A stretch of 64,000 bases of DNA from Flavihumibacter rivuli. GTDB taxonomy: Bacteria; Bacteroidota; Bacteroidia; Chitinophagales; Chitinophagaceae. The stretch covers positions 2,322,001 to 2,386,000 of the forward strand of contig NZ_CP092334.1 of the NCBI RefSeq assembly GCF_018595685.2, written 5' to 3'. The translations under genes were made by a program, and so were the position numbers. The notes under the pieces are model-generated. The model had not been told where the DNA came from, ran no database searches, and saw only the letters and a list, made by a program, of their open reading frames with translations. Shown here piece after piece: positions 9,015 through 17,271 of this stretch (positions are counted from its first letter, which is position 1; each line of letters starts with the position of its first letter).

Positions 9015-9060
9015 GAAGGCCTAACATTTATAGTTATGCGCATCACCAAATAATGAAATA

Positions 9061-9090
9061 AAAAATCCGGATCATGGATCCGGATTTTTT
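9061..9090. terminator. Bidirectional terminator between gldB and the desaturase gene
   Basis: A perfect 13-bp inverted repeat (9061-9073 with 9077-9089) with a 3-nt loop, A-run on the left and T-run on the right. It sits between two convergent genes and should serve both. Confidence 0.9.
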
Positions 9091-9131
9091 ATGCATGGGG
9101 TTATCCCAATTATATCATTAGCTGTTCCAGC

Positions 9132-10202
9132 CTATTCCTCCTGGCCCAACTGCTTCATCATCCTGAAATGCGAAGCCACTGCCGCTGTCATGGTAGGAAA
9201 GGTATTATAGGTAAGATTGAACTGCTTACAGGTATCCTGGACGATCTCACTCAGTGCAGGATAATGCACGTGACTGATGCGCGGGAACAGGTGGTGTTCG
9301 ATCTGGTAATTCAAGCCACCAACAAACCAGTTGATAAACTTATTGCGCGGTGCAAAATTAGCCGTGGTCTTCACCTGGTGGATAGCCCATTCATTCTCGA
9401 TCTGCACAGGATCAGCCCCTGCAAATTCAAACTCTGCATGCTCCACCACGTGGGCCAGCTGGAAAACCAACGCCAGCGTGAGTCCCATTACCAGGTGCAT
9501 CACAGTAAACCCGATCGCCCATGGACCCCAGCCAAGGAAATACACCGGTATGGCTACATAGAAGATAACATACAACACCTTGCTTACCCAAAAGACAAGG
9601 TGGTCACTGAAGGTCATTTTCTGTAGCGGTGTATTGTTGACCCTTGCTTTGAAATACTTGTTAAAGTCCATCATCGCCACCCAGGCAAAGGAAGAGATCG
9701 CATAGACCAGCACTACATAGATATGCTGATACCTGTGGGCAGGCACCCATTTCTGTGTCCTGCACTGTCGCATCAACGGGCTTTTGGCAATATCGTCATC
9801 CAGTCCATCCACATTGGTATAGGTATGGTGAATGATATTGTGCTTGAATTTCCAGATGAATGCATTGCCACCAAGGGCATTAAGGGTCAACCCCAACACA
9901 TCATTCACCCATTTCTTACTTGAATAGCTGCCGTGACAGGCATCGTGCATCACATTGAAGCCGATACTGGCCAGGATCGCACCCAGCACACCACTCATGA
10001 GGAGCTTCACTGCAGCAGGAATCGGAAAAAACAACAGACTTACATAGATCAGCACGGCACCCGGAATGAGCACTGCTGTTTTTGCGTAGAGTTCGAAATT
10101 ACCCGTACGCTTGATCTTGTTTTCCTGGAAATACGCATCGACCCTTGTTTTCAGGGCATTGAAGAACGCTTTGTTCTTGTTGTTGAAAGTAACTTTAGCC
10201 AT
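9132..10202 (-). CDS. Membrane fatty acid (acyl-lipid) desaturase
   Basis: A diiron desaturase that introduces double bonds into membrane fatty acyl chains. The frame is open to 10289, but the ATG at 10202 (MAKVTFNNKNKAFF) is chosen because the upstream extension reads like untranslated sequence. The 356-aa protein has all three histidine boxes: HDACH (86-90), HNIIHH (121-126) and QIEHH (300-304). Hydrophobic segments lie around 43-85, 160-178, 207-225 and 230-255. There is no fused cytochrome b5 domain, so electrons must come from separate ferredoxin or cytochrome proteins. The QxxHH third box resembles front-end or delta-type acyl-lipid desaturases; regiospecificity cannot be read from sequence alone. 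Confidence 0.9.
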   Translation of the reverse strand: MAKVTFNNKNKAFFNALKTRVDAYFQENKIKRTGNFELYAKTAVLIPGAVLIYVSLLFFPIPAAVKLLMSGVLGAILASIGFNVMHDACHGSYSSKKWVNDVLGLTLNALGGNAFIWKFKHNIIHHTYTNVDGLDDDIAKSPLMRQCRTQKWVPAHRYQHIYVVLVYAISSFAWVAMMDFNKYFKARVNNTPLQKMTFSDHLVFWVSKVLYVIFYVAIPVYFLGWGPWAIGFTVMHLVMGLTLALVFQLAHVVEHAEFEFAGADPVQIENEWAIHQVKTTANFAPRNKFINWFVGGLNYQIEHHLFPRISHVHYPALSEIVQDTCKQFNLTYNTFPTMTAAVASHFRMMKQLGQEE

Positions 10203-10383
10203 AAATATTTTAAACCAGAATGAAAATACATTGCCCGGACAGCGCAATAGTTTAATTCCGAATTTGGAACAGGAGTAGGTATCCCGCAATGTACCCTAAA
10301 ATAATGGATAGAAAACGTTAAATCAAAAATTGATTTGTTTTTGCAATGGTTACAGTTGCAGGATATTCAACAAAACAGGGGCG

Positions 10384-10863
10384 TCAGTGCACGCTGATCC
10401 TTCTTTTCAGCATTTCGCGTATCTCCTGCTGGTCTGTAATACTGTTGAAGGAATCTTTGGGCACCAGGAAAAATGACCTGCTGTCAAAGTAAAGATGGAA
10501 GAAATAAGGGGTCTCAATAAACTTGCTGAACCGCTGCCATGGCCAGGACTGGCTGCCCCTTTCATTGGAAAGGACAATAGCATCGTTGCCGAATGAGATA
10601 TCGAAATGGTCCTGGAAAGTGTGCGAACGCTTGTACACGCTGTTCGGGAGCAGCCTCCAGATCACCAGCATCAGGGCCATCCACAAGGTGGAGAAAAACA
10701 GGAAAGAAACAGGCTGGATCTTCTTGAAGTACAACAGAATGGCAGCTGCAATGGTAAACACATTGATCAGGATTACGAGGATCCTGATCTCCGGCCTTGT
10801 AAAGAAATGGTACCGCAGTGCCTGAACCACCTGCTTCTTGTCGTATGAAATGCTGACTGTCAT
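10384..10863 (-). CDS. YcxB-like small membrane protein, 159 aa
   Basis: Two adjacent membrane helices (about residues 26-45 and 52-69) follow a short N-terminal beta segment. The C-terminal soluble half contains SQSWPWQRFSKFIETPYFF and FFLVPKDSF, typical of YcxB-like proteins of unknown function. No catalytic motif is seen. It stands alone, leftward, between the PhoD-like and desaturase genes, behind a long hairpin at 10874-10911. The family call rests on the characteristic W-x-RF-K and F-L-VPK pattern and is moderately sure. Confidence 0.7.
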   Translation of the reverse strand: MTVSISYDKKQVVQALRYHFFTRPEIRILVILINVFTIAAAILLYFKKIQPVSFLFFSTLWMALMLVIWRLLPNSVYKRSHTFQDHFDISFGNDAIVLSNERGSQSWPWQRFSKFIETPYFFHLYFDSRSFFLVPKDSFNSITDQQEIREMLKRRISVH

Positions 10864-10873
10864 AAATTAAGAA

Positions 10874-10911
10874 GGTCCCTCAACCAGGCCACAGGGCCTG
10901 AATGAGGGACC
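10874..10911 (-). terminator. Long two-part hairpin between the PhoD-like and YcxB-like genes
   Basis: A 9-bp outer stem (10874-10882 with 10903-10911) and a 6-bp inner stem (10885-10890 with 10895-10900) form one strong hairpin. On the - strand it is followed by TTCTTAATTT, a weak T-run. It most likely ends the PhoD-like transcript, but it is also within the leader of the downstream gene (11 bp before its ATG), so attenuation is possible. Confidence 0.55.
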
Positions 10912-10942
10912 ATAAAAATATTGGAAATGTTCCGGAAATGGA

Positions 10943-12292
10943 TTACCTGGATTTAAGTTCTTTTTCAGAAACCGACCATTCGCCCAGGGCCTCACCCCCT
11001 ACCCCAACAAAGGCAACAGTAAATTTCCTTTCCCCCCTGGCACCACTAACCGAGATCCGGCCATAATTCTGCTTCTGGTCCAGGCCGAAAACCCTATAGG
11101 GATTATCCTTCTCAGGTCCCCCGAATTTATGGGTACCGGACGTAAGGGGCGAAACCGTGATATCATAAAGGGGATAATTATTGGTCCTGTCCACCTTTAT
11201 CACTTCGCTATGGTGACGATCGCCAGTGAGGAACATTACACCGTTAACCTTCTGGTCTTCCAGGAATCCCATCAATTCATTGTACTCCACCGGGAAGTTG
11301 GCCAGTTTATCAAAAGGGGAAACCGGGTTCAGCACCTGGCTACCTACCACGATCACCTTAAAGGTAGCGTTGCTGTATAACAGGGACTGTTTCAGCCAAT
11401 TCATTTGCTCAACGCCCAACATGCGCTTCTCCGGATTCGGTTGACCATATATGTTAGAAGGCATCCTGTCCTCACTGCGCCATGTCCTGTCGTCCAGCAG
11501 GAAGAAATCCACATCACTGTAAGAGAACTTGGTATAGATGCCTTTGCCATCATACCCGTAGCTTGGGTTGGCCCAATATTGCTTGAATACCTCCCTGGCT
11601 GTTTCCCTCAGGTGAAAAGTAGTACCCATATCATTCGGGCCGTAATCATGGTCATCCCAGATAGCAAATTGCGGCATGGCCTTTAACAGGGATTGCATGA
11701 TCGGGGCGCTCCTGTCGTGACTGGCCCTGTACCACATTCCCCACTCACTGGCATAATCCACTTCACGGGTATACCAGTTATCGCCCAGCCATAACATGAA
11801 AGCTGCTTTATCTTTTGCCATGGTAGCAAAAATGGAAGAGTCGCCACCATAGGGCTTACCCGGACGATCGAATGGAGGTTCATTCACATAGTTACAACTG
11901 CCGGTAAGGAAACTGAAGTCAGGGGCGGGTTTGCGCCACTGCCAAAGGTCCTTGGTGGTAAACTCACCGCCCTGTTTGAGGTCCTTGTTGTTGTACAGGA
12001 TGGTATACTCGTAGGTGGTATTGAAATCCAGGCCACCGATCTCTACCTGCATGGGTTTGAACTCCGCCATCGCATCAAAGCTGAAGCTCCTTGTATTGGC
12101 CGAAGCCGGATTGCCTTTCTTCCAATATTTGACCGCAACTGTTTTGGCATCTTCACCGGCTTCCAGCCAGATCTTAGCAGTCCTTAATTCTACCTGTCCC
12201 ATCATGGGGCCGGCTACTATTCCTTTTTTTCCTTGTGCATCAACGGTGGTAACCGAGCACACCAGGGCTAATCCAATCAACCATTTTTTCAT
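10943..12292 (-). CDS. PhoD-like (alkaline phosphatase D family) secreted phosphoesterase
   Basis: A metallophosphoesterase expected in the periplasm or outside the cell. The 449-aa protein has a signal peptide (residues 1-19, cleavage after VDA), an N-terminal fibronectin-like/PhoD_N beta domain (about 25-115), then the metallophosphatase domain. Metal-binding motifs are visible as WLGDNWYT (168-175), IWDDHDYG (211-218) and GDRHHSE (about 355-361). The DDHDYGPND segment is diagnostic of PhoD relatives. Substrate is not predictable; characterised members cleave phosphodiesters and phosphomonoesters. It lies upstream of a hairpin at 10874-10911. Confidence 0.9.
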   Translation of the reverse strand: MKKWLIGLALVCSVTTVDAQGKKGIVAGPMMGQVELRTAKIWLEAGEDAKTVAVKYWKKGNPASANTRSFSFDAMAEFKPMQVEIGGLDFNTTYEYTILYNNKDLKQGGEFTTKDLWQWRKPAPDFSFLTGSCNYVNEPPFDRPGKPYGGDSSIFATMAKDKAAFMLWLGDNWYTREVDYASEWGMWYRASHDRSAPIMQSLLKAMPQFAIWDDHDYGPNDMGTTFHLRETAREVFKQYWANPSYGYDGKGIYTKFSYSDVDFFLLDDRTWRSEDRMPSNIYGQPNPEKRMLGVEQMNWLKQSLLYSNATFKVIVVGSQVLNPVSPFDKLANFPVEYNELMGFLEDQKVNGVMFLTGDRHHSEVIKVDRTNNYPLYDITVSPLTSGTHKFGGPEKDNPYRVFGLDQKQNYGRISVSGARGERKFTVAFVGVGGEALGEWSVSEKELKSR

Positions 12293-12368
12293 TTTACCAA
12301 AATTGAGGCTGCAATCTAAGTAAAACCAAGCATCAGGGCCCTACTGTTCATGTAAAGCAATAGTAAAT

Positions 12369-12394
12369 AAAAACCCCCTTCTTGTGGAAGGGGG
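12369..12394 (-). terminator. Terminator downstream of the 37-aa lipoprotein gene
   Basis: An 8-bp stem (12374-12381 with 12387-12394) with a 5-nt loop, followed on the - strand by a T-run (12369-12373). It lies 27 bp after the stop codon of the small leftward lipoprotein gene and supports that gene being a real, separate transcription unit. Confidence 0.8.
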
Positions 12395-12420
12395 GCCTGT
12401 CAATTCATTACCTAATCACC

Positions 12421-12534
12421 TTAACGAATGGGTCTGCAGCTCTTGTAATGCCTGGATGAAGCTTCCGCAGGTGTAACCGCCTTGCAAGAGGCAAACATGG
12501 AGGCCAGGAGCAGGATCACCAATAGTTTTTGCAT
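12421..12534 (-). CDS. 37-aa lipoprotein (very short gene)
   Basis: A short ATG-to-TAA frame encoding MQKLLVILLLASMFASC followed by 20 residues ending in HYKSCRPIR. The N terminus is a textbook lipoprotein signal: one lysine, a hydrophobic core, and lipobox FASC with the lipidated cysteine at residue 17. The mature peptide would be only 21 residues, with one further cysteine. It is followed by its own terminator (12369-12394). The gene falls below usual ORF length cut-offs and would be missed by many callers. Function unknown; similar tiny lipoproteins are seen in related genomes, but I cannot name a family. Confidence 0.65.
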   Translation of the reverse strand: MQKLLVILLLASMFASCKAVTPAEASSRHYKSCRPIR

Positions 12535-12681
12535 AGATCAGGATTTTGGGTGTAAAAAATTATAAACGACAAGGATACTACCAATGGTATGCCAAAGCGG
12601 AGATTTTTTCAAGCTACATCTATAATCAACTGAATACCAGCCTGATATAATTAAATAAGGGGGTAAGGAATCCTGTTAAAC

Positions 12682-12712
12682 AAAAAGGTCCACCCCTTTT
12701 GGGATGGACCTT
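12682..12712 (-). terminator. Terminator downstream of nrdJ
   Basis: Stem of 8 bp (12685-12692 with 12705-12712), extended by a 3-bp inner stem around a TTTT loop, followed on the - strand by a T-run (12682-12686). It lies 25 bp after the nrdJ stop codon. Confidence 0.85.
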
Positions 12713-12736
12713 ATATCTGAATTGTTGAAACACTTT

Positions 12737-15700
12737 TTAGCTGCAACCCAGGCTGTTACCGCAGTTCAGGCACTTGTAGCAGGTACCGCTGCGAATGGTC
12801 AGGTGACCACAAACATTACAGGCCGGTGCGTCACTTTGCATGGACTTGTTTGCTGCATTCAGGGCATCCAGGCCACCACCGCTTTCCACCTTTACACCAG
12901 AAGCAGCCTTTACTGATTTGCCGCTTTCGGTTGGCTTTGAGGGTTGTGAAGAAGCTACGATGCGCACATCACTCAGCTCAGGTGTTTTTTTTTCATACTC
13001 CATGGCAGAAGGCTGTTCATCCCAGTCATCATCACCTGTATTCATGACTTCCGGCTTGTCCAGCACATGTACCAGGTCGGAACGATCCAGGTATTCATAG
13101 GCCAGTGAACGGAAGATGAAGTCTACAATGGAGGTAGTGCTCTTGATATTTGGGTGGTCAACCATACCCGCGGGCTCGAACCTGGTGAAGACGAACTTCT
13201 CCACGAACTCTTCCAGGGGCACACCATACTGCAGGCCGATGGACACCGCGATAGCGAAGCAGTTCAGCATGCTCCTCATGGTTGCACCTTCTTTTGCCAT
13301 ATCGATGAAGATCTCACCGAGGGTACCATCACCGTATTCACCGGTGCGAACGAAGAGGGCCTGTCCATTGATCTTGGCCTTCTGGGTATAACCACGGCGC
13401 TTGGCAGGAAGTGTCCTTCTCTCCACGATACGTGCCAGCTGGCGCTTTAGTTTGGTATCAGGTGATGCCTGTACACGTTTCTGCACTTCCTCCAGCAGCT
13501 CTTCAATGGTCAGCTTACCGAGGTCGATCATGTTCGATTCTGAAGCAGGGGCTGCAGTTTCTACAACTTCTTCTGCTGCTGCTTCTTCGGTCTTTTTCTT
13601 CTTGTCGCTCTTGTTGCTCAGGGGCTGGCTCAGTTTGGAACCATCACGGTAGAGTGCGTTTGCCTTCAGGCCTAGCTTCCAGCTCAGCATATAGCAATCA
13701 GCGATCTCTTCCACCTGTGCTTCGTTAGGCAGGTTGATGGTCTTGGAAATAGCACCACTGATGAATGGCTGTACAGCTCCCATCATCCTGATATGGCCAT
13801 GGGCATGGATATAGCGCTCACCTTTCTTACCACATTTGTTGGCACAGTCAAATACAGACAGGTGCTCAGGCTTCAGGTAAGGTGCACCTTCCACGGTCAT
13901 GGTACCGCATACGTAGTCGTTTGCAGCATCGATCTGCTCATCGGTGAAACCAAGGGCTTCGAGCAGGTTGAAGTTCCAATCGGAATACTGGTCAGCGGTG
14001 AAACCAAGCCTTTCAAGACAGGCATCACCCAGTGTGAAGCGGTTGAATACGAAACCGATCTCGAAGGCAGCCTTCACTGCTTCATCCAGCTTCTTGATCT
14101 CTTCGGCAATGAATCCTTTCTCACTCAGTGTCTGGTGGTTGATGAAAGGAGCACCGGAGAAGCTTGCAGCACCTACCGCATATTTAATGATAGCGTCAAT
14201 TTCTTTTTCGCTGTAGCCCAGGTTCCTCAGGGCAACAGGTACGGACTGGTTGATGATCTTGAAATAACCACCACCACTCAGTTTCTTGAACTTCACCAGG
14301 GCGAAGTCCGGCTCTACACCTGTGGTATCGCAGTCCATAACCAGGCCGATGGTACCGGTAGGCGCAATTACAGTGGTTTGGGCGTTGCGGTAACCATATT
14401 TTTCACCCAGCTGGACAGCTTCATCCCAGGCCTTGGTGGCAGCCTTCAGCAGGTTTTCAGGACAATACTTTGCCTGGATTCCCTGGGGTTTGATGCTCAG
14501 GCCTTCGTAAGCCTCGTTGGCATCATATGCGGCAGCACGGTGGTTGCGCATTACACGCAGCATGTGCTGTTTGTTCTCTTCATACTTCGCGAAAGGTCCG
14601 AGTATCTGGGCAAGTTCCGCGGAGGTCTTGTAGGCGACACCAGTCATGATAGCAGTGATGGCACCGGCGATTCCGCGGGCTTCTTCACTATCATAAGGAA
14701 TACCGCTTACCATCAGCATGGTACCCAGGTTCGCATAACCCAGGCCGAGGGTCCTGTAGTCATAAGACAACTGGGCAACTTCCTTTGATGGGAACTGGGC
14801 CATCAGTACGGAGATCTCCAATACTACAGTCCAGAGCCGGCAGGTATAAGCATAGCCTTCCACATCAAATACATTGGTATCCGCATCGTAGAACTTCATG
14901 AGGTTAGCAGATGCCAGGTTACATGCGGTATTGTCCAGGAACATGTACTCGGAGCAAGGGTTGGAAGCCCTGATAGGTCCACCTTCCGGACAAGTATGCC
15001 ATTCATTGATGGTAGTGTCGTACTGGGTACCGGGATCAGCGCAGCGCCATGCGGCATAGGCGATCTTATTCCACAACTCACGGGAAGGTACTTTCTTCAT
15101 TACCCTTCCGTCAGTACGGGCTTTCAGTTCCCAATCCTCACCGGCTTCCAGTTTCTCGAAGAAGCTGTTGGGGATACGAACAGAGTTATTGGAGTTCTGG
15201 CCACTCACGGTGCGGTAAGCTTCCCCTTCATAGTCGCTGGCATAACCAGCGGCGATCAGGGCACCCACCTTCTTCTCTTCTTCCACCTTCCAGTCGATGA
15301 AATCCACGATCTCGGGATGGTCAAGGTCAAGACAAACCATCTTGGCAGCACGACGGGTAGTACCACCACTCTTGATGGCACCGGCAGCACGGTCACCGAT
15401 CTTAAGGAAGCTCATCAAACCGGATGAGGTTCCACCACCACTCAGCTTCTCCCCTTCACCACGGATATTGGAGAAGTTGGTACCCACACCGGAACCATAT
15501 TTGAAGATCCTGGCTTCACGAACCCAAAGGTCCATGATACCACCATCATTCACAAGGTCATCTTCCACGCTCAGGATGAAGCAGGCGTGGGGCTGGGGGC
15601 GCTCATAAGCGGAAGTTGATTTTTTCAGCTGGCCATCATTGGGGTCAACGAAATAGTGGCCCTGGGGCTTACCCTTGATGCCATAGCTTTCGTACAGACC

Positions 15701-16123
15701 GGTATTGAACCACTGCGGACTGTTGGGAACACAGCCCTGGTTGAGAATAGAATATACCAGCTCCTCGTAGAATACCTGGGCATCCTCTTCGGAAGCGAAA
15801 TAACCGTAACGCTCACCCCACACCCTCCAGCAGTTGGCCATACGATGGGCTACCTGCTTGGCCGAAGTTTCGCGACCCAGGCTGCCATCCGGCTGGGGAA
15901 CCCCTGCCTTACGGAAATACTTCTGGGCAAGGATATCCGTTGCGATCTGGCTCCAACCTTTCGGAACCTCCACATTATTCATCTCAAACACTTTCTCCCC
16001 ACTAGGGTTCCTGATTACTGAGGTACGATAATCGTATTCGAACAGGTCGAAAACGTCAACGCCTTCTTTGGTGAAGCGACGGCTGAACTGCAGCCCTTTT
16101 GGTGCTGTTTTTTTATTGGCCAT
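12737..16123 (-). CDS. nrdJ: Adenosylcobalamin-dependent (class II) ribonucleotide reductase
   Basis: The enzyme reduces ribonucleotides to deoxyribonucleotides using adenosylcobalamin to generate the active-site radical; it works with or without oxygen. The 1128-aa protein is full length for the long class II form. Visible landmarks are HACFILS, the radical and substrate region NPCSEYMFLDNTACNL, the phosphate-binding PTGTIG, and DNCANKCG-like cysteines. A C-terminal extension ends in a four-cysteine zinc-ribbon-type tail (CNVCGH ... CYKCLNCG) carrying the redox cysteines. The linker before the last domain is rich in Ala, Glu and Lys, a low-complexity spacer. The leader upstream is structured (16205-16262) and holds a DnaA-box match; no cobalamin riboswitch was recognised. 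Confidence 0.96.
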   Translation of the reverse strand: MANKKTAPKGLQFSRRFTKEGVDVFDLFEYDYRTSVIRNPSGEKVFEMNNVEVPKGWSQIATDILAQKYFRKAGVPQPDGSLGRETSAKQVAHRMANCWRVWGERYGYFASEEDAQVFYEELVYSILNQGCVPNSPQWFNTGLYESYGIKGKPQGHYFVDPNDGQLKKSTSAYERPQPHACFILSVEDDLVNDGGIMDLWVREARIFKYGSGVGTNFSNIRGEGEKLSGGGTSSGLMSFLKIGDRAAGAIKSGGTTRRAAKMVCLDLDHPEIVDFIDWKVEEEKKVGALIAAGYASDYEGEAYRTVSGQNSNNSVRIPNSFFEKLEAGEDWELKARTDGRVMKKVPSRELWNKIAYAAWRCADPGTQYDTTINEWHTCPEGGPIRASNPCSEYMFLDNTACNLASANLMKFYDADTNVFDVEGYAYTCRLWTVVLEISVLMAQFPSKEVAQLSYDYRTLGLGYANLGTMLMVSGIPYDSEEARGIAGAITAIMTGVAYKTSAELAQILGPFAKYEENKQHMLRVMRNHRAAAYDANEAYEGLSIKPQGIQAKYCPENLLKAATKAWDEAVQLGEKYGYRNAQTTVIAPTGTIGLVMDCDTTGVEPDFALVKFKKLSGGGYFKIINQSVPVALRNLGYSEKEIDAIIKYAVGAASFSGAPFINHQTLSEKGFIAEEIKKLDEAVKAAFEIGFVFNRFTLGDACLERLGFTADQYSDWNFNLLEALGFTDEQIDAANDYVCGTMTVEGAPYLKPEHLSVFDCANKCGKKGERYIHAHGHIRMMGAVQPFISGAISKTINLPNEAQVEEIADCYMLSWKLGLKANALYRDGSKLSQPLSNKSDKKKKTEEAAAEEVVETAAPASESNMIDLGKLTIEELLEEVQKRVQASPDTKLKRQLARIVERRTLPAKRRGYTQKAKINGQALFVRTGEYGDGTLGEIFIDMAKEGATMRSMLNCFAIAVSIGLQYGVPLEEFVEKFVFTRFEPAGMVDHPNIKSTTSIVDFIFRSLAYEYLDRSDLVHVLDKPEVMNTGDDDWDEQPSAMEYEKKTPELSDVRIVASSQPSKPTESGKSVKAASGVKVESGGGLDALNAANKSMQSDAPACNVCGHLTIRSGTCYKCLNCGNSLGCS

Positions 16124-16483
16124 ACAATATATCTTTTTGAAAGGTGGGTTAAGGAAATAGTAAATCCAAATCCGTGTAACAGGACGAAAATAGTCCCAAG
16201 GTCCTTACGGTGTTAACCGTAAATATCAACACCTGTGGATAATCCCCGTGGAAAAAACGGGGTTCCTTTGTGGGGCTGATTTTCATGAAAAATCCACACC
16301 GTGTAAATTATTTTTTTGGTCAATTCGGCAAAAATTTGTTAAAAATACGTTACCCACTTTCCTTATATAAGTTACGAATAAATGACCAATGCCATACCTG
16401 CATTAAGTTCATCATATGAAACCCTTTACCAGCCTGCTTTGCGTCATTTTGTAGCAACTTGCTTACCTTGTGCATACATTGTA
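16124..16483. other. Intergenic region between divergent nrdJ and the DUF2490 gene
   Basis: This 360-bp gap carries the leaders of two divergent genes. On the nrdJ side there are two perfect hairpins (16205-16222 and 16244-16262) flanking a consensus DnaA box (16234-16242). The rest is A/T-rich, with a near-palindrome around 16279-16295 (GATTTTCATGAAAAATC). No ORF with coding character was seen apart from the possible N-terminal extension of the DUF2490 frame from 16382. Confidence 0.6.
16234..16242 (-). promoter_or_regulatory. Consensus DnaA box upstream of nrdJ
   Basis: The - strand reads TTATCCACA, identical to the classic bacterial DnaA box, 110 bp upstream of the nrdJ ATG. DnaA control of ribonucleotide reductase genes is known in E. 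coli. A single 9-mer can occur by chance, so a regulatory role here is only a suggestion. Confidence 0.3.
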
Positions 16484-17218
16484 ATGCAGATGCGAAGAAT
16501 TGTCCTGATCCTTCTTTTGTCACAGGCTGTTGCCGGTACTGGCCTGGGCCAGACTACCAACAGCGCCTGGTTGGCTTCTTTCAATACATTTTCCATAAAT
16601 AAGAAATTCAGTCTCCACTTTGATGCCCAATTCCGTACCGGTGACGATTACAGCACCATGCAGACCCTTTTGCTCAGGCCGGGCGTGAACTACAGGCTGA
16701 ATACCAGGTCCATTTTCTCCCTTGGTTATGCCTGGATCAGCAACCGCAGGACCATTGATGGGGTAACCGGCTATATACCGGAAAACAGGATCTGGGAACA
16801 ATATATCTTCAACCACCATGCAGGCGTGGCCCATATGGTGCATCGCTTCAGGCTTGAGCAGCGCTTTATCAACAAGCCACTGGTGGAAGGGGATGAACTG
16901 AATTACCGCGGCACCGATTTCGCCCATCGCTTCCGCTATTTTTTCAGGACCATCCTCCCTTTCAATGGCCAGAAGCCTTTCCAGAAAGGCTTCTTCGGGG
17001 CCTTACAGGATGAAGTATTCCTGAATTACGGAGATAACTCCGCTGTTAACAATAAAAGTTTTGACCAGAACAGGGCCTATATCGCCCTTGGCTATCGCCT
17101 GAACCCAAGATATGATCTTGAAGCAGGCTATATGAACCAATACGTAGCCGGACGCGGAAATGCCTTCACCAATAACCACATTATCCAGATGGCATTCTAC
17201 ACCAGGTTGCGCCAGTGA
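16484..17218 (+). CDS. DUF2490 family outer-membrane-type beta-barrel protein
   Basis: The frame is open from 16382, but ATG 16484 (or 16490) is preferred because it puts a signal peptide at the N terminus: MQMRRIVLILLLSQAVAGTG, with cleavage near GLGQ. The mature 220 or so residues are alternating beta-strands rich in aromatic and arginine residues (RFRLEQRFI, HRFRYFFR, AYIALGYRLNPRYDLEAGY), ending in the aromatic MAFYTRLRQ. This is the pattern of DUF2490 proteins, predicted small outer-membrane barrels. No role is known. It is 53 bp upstream of the GGGP synthase gene in the same direction. Confidence 0.8.
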   Translation: MQMRRIVLILLLSQAVAGTGLGQTTNSAWLASFNTFSINKKFSLHFDAQFRTGDDYSTMQTLLLRPGVNYRLNTRSIFSLGYAWISNRRTIDGVTGYIPENRIWEQYIFNHHAGVAHMVHRFRLEQRFINKPLVEGDELNYRGTDFAHRFRYFFRTILPFNGQKPFQKGFFGALQDEVFLNYGDNSAVNNKSFDQNRAYIALGYRLNPRYDLEAGYMNQYVAGRGNAFTNNHIIQMAFYTRLRQ

Positions 17219-17271
17219 TTGTGCTATACCACCATTTTTTCGCATTTTTGTGACCAGCCATTAAACTTTTC

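Noticed and set aside
10203..10289. N-terminal extension of the desaturase to 10289
   Set aside because: The extra 29 residues are cysteine- and phenylalanine-rich and do not resemble the family's N terminus; ATG 10202 gives the usual start.
16124..16380. Cobalamin riboswitch or NrdR boxes upstream of nrdJ
   Set aside because: No B12-box-like sequence found, and only a partial resemblance to an NrdR box (ACAATATAT near 16124); two hairpins alone are not enough.
16382..16483. N-terminal extension of the DUF2490 protein from ATG 16382
   Set aside because: It would bury the signal peptide 34 residues inside the protein; the internal ATG at 16484 fits an exported protein better.
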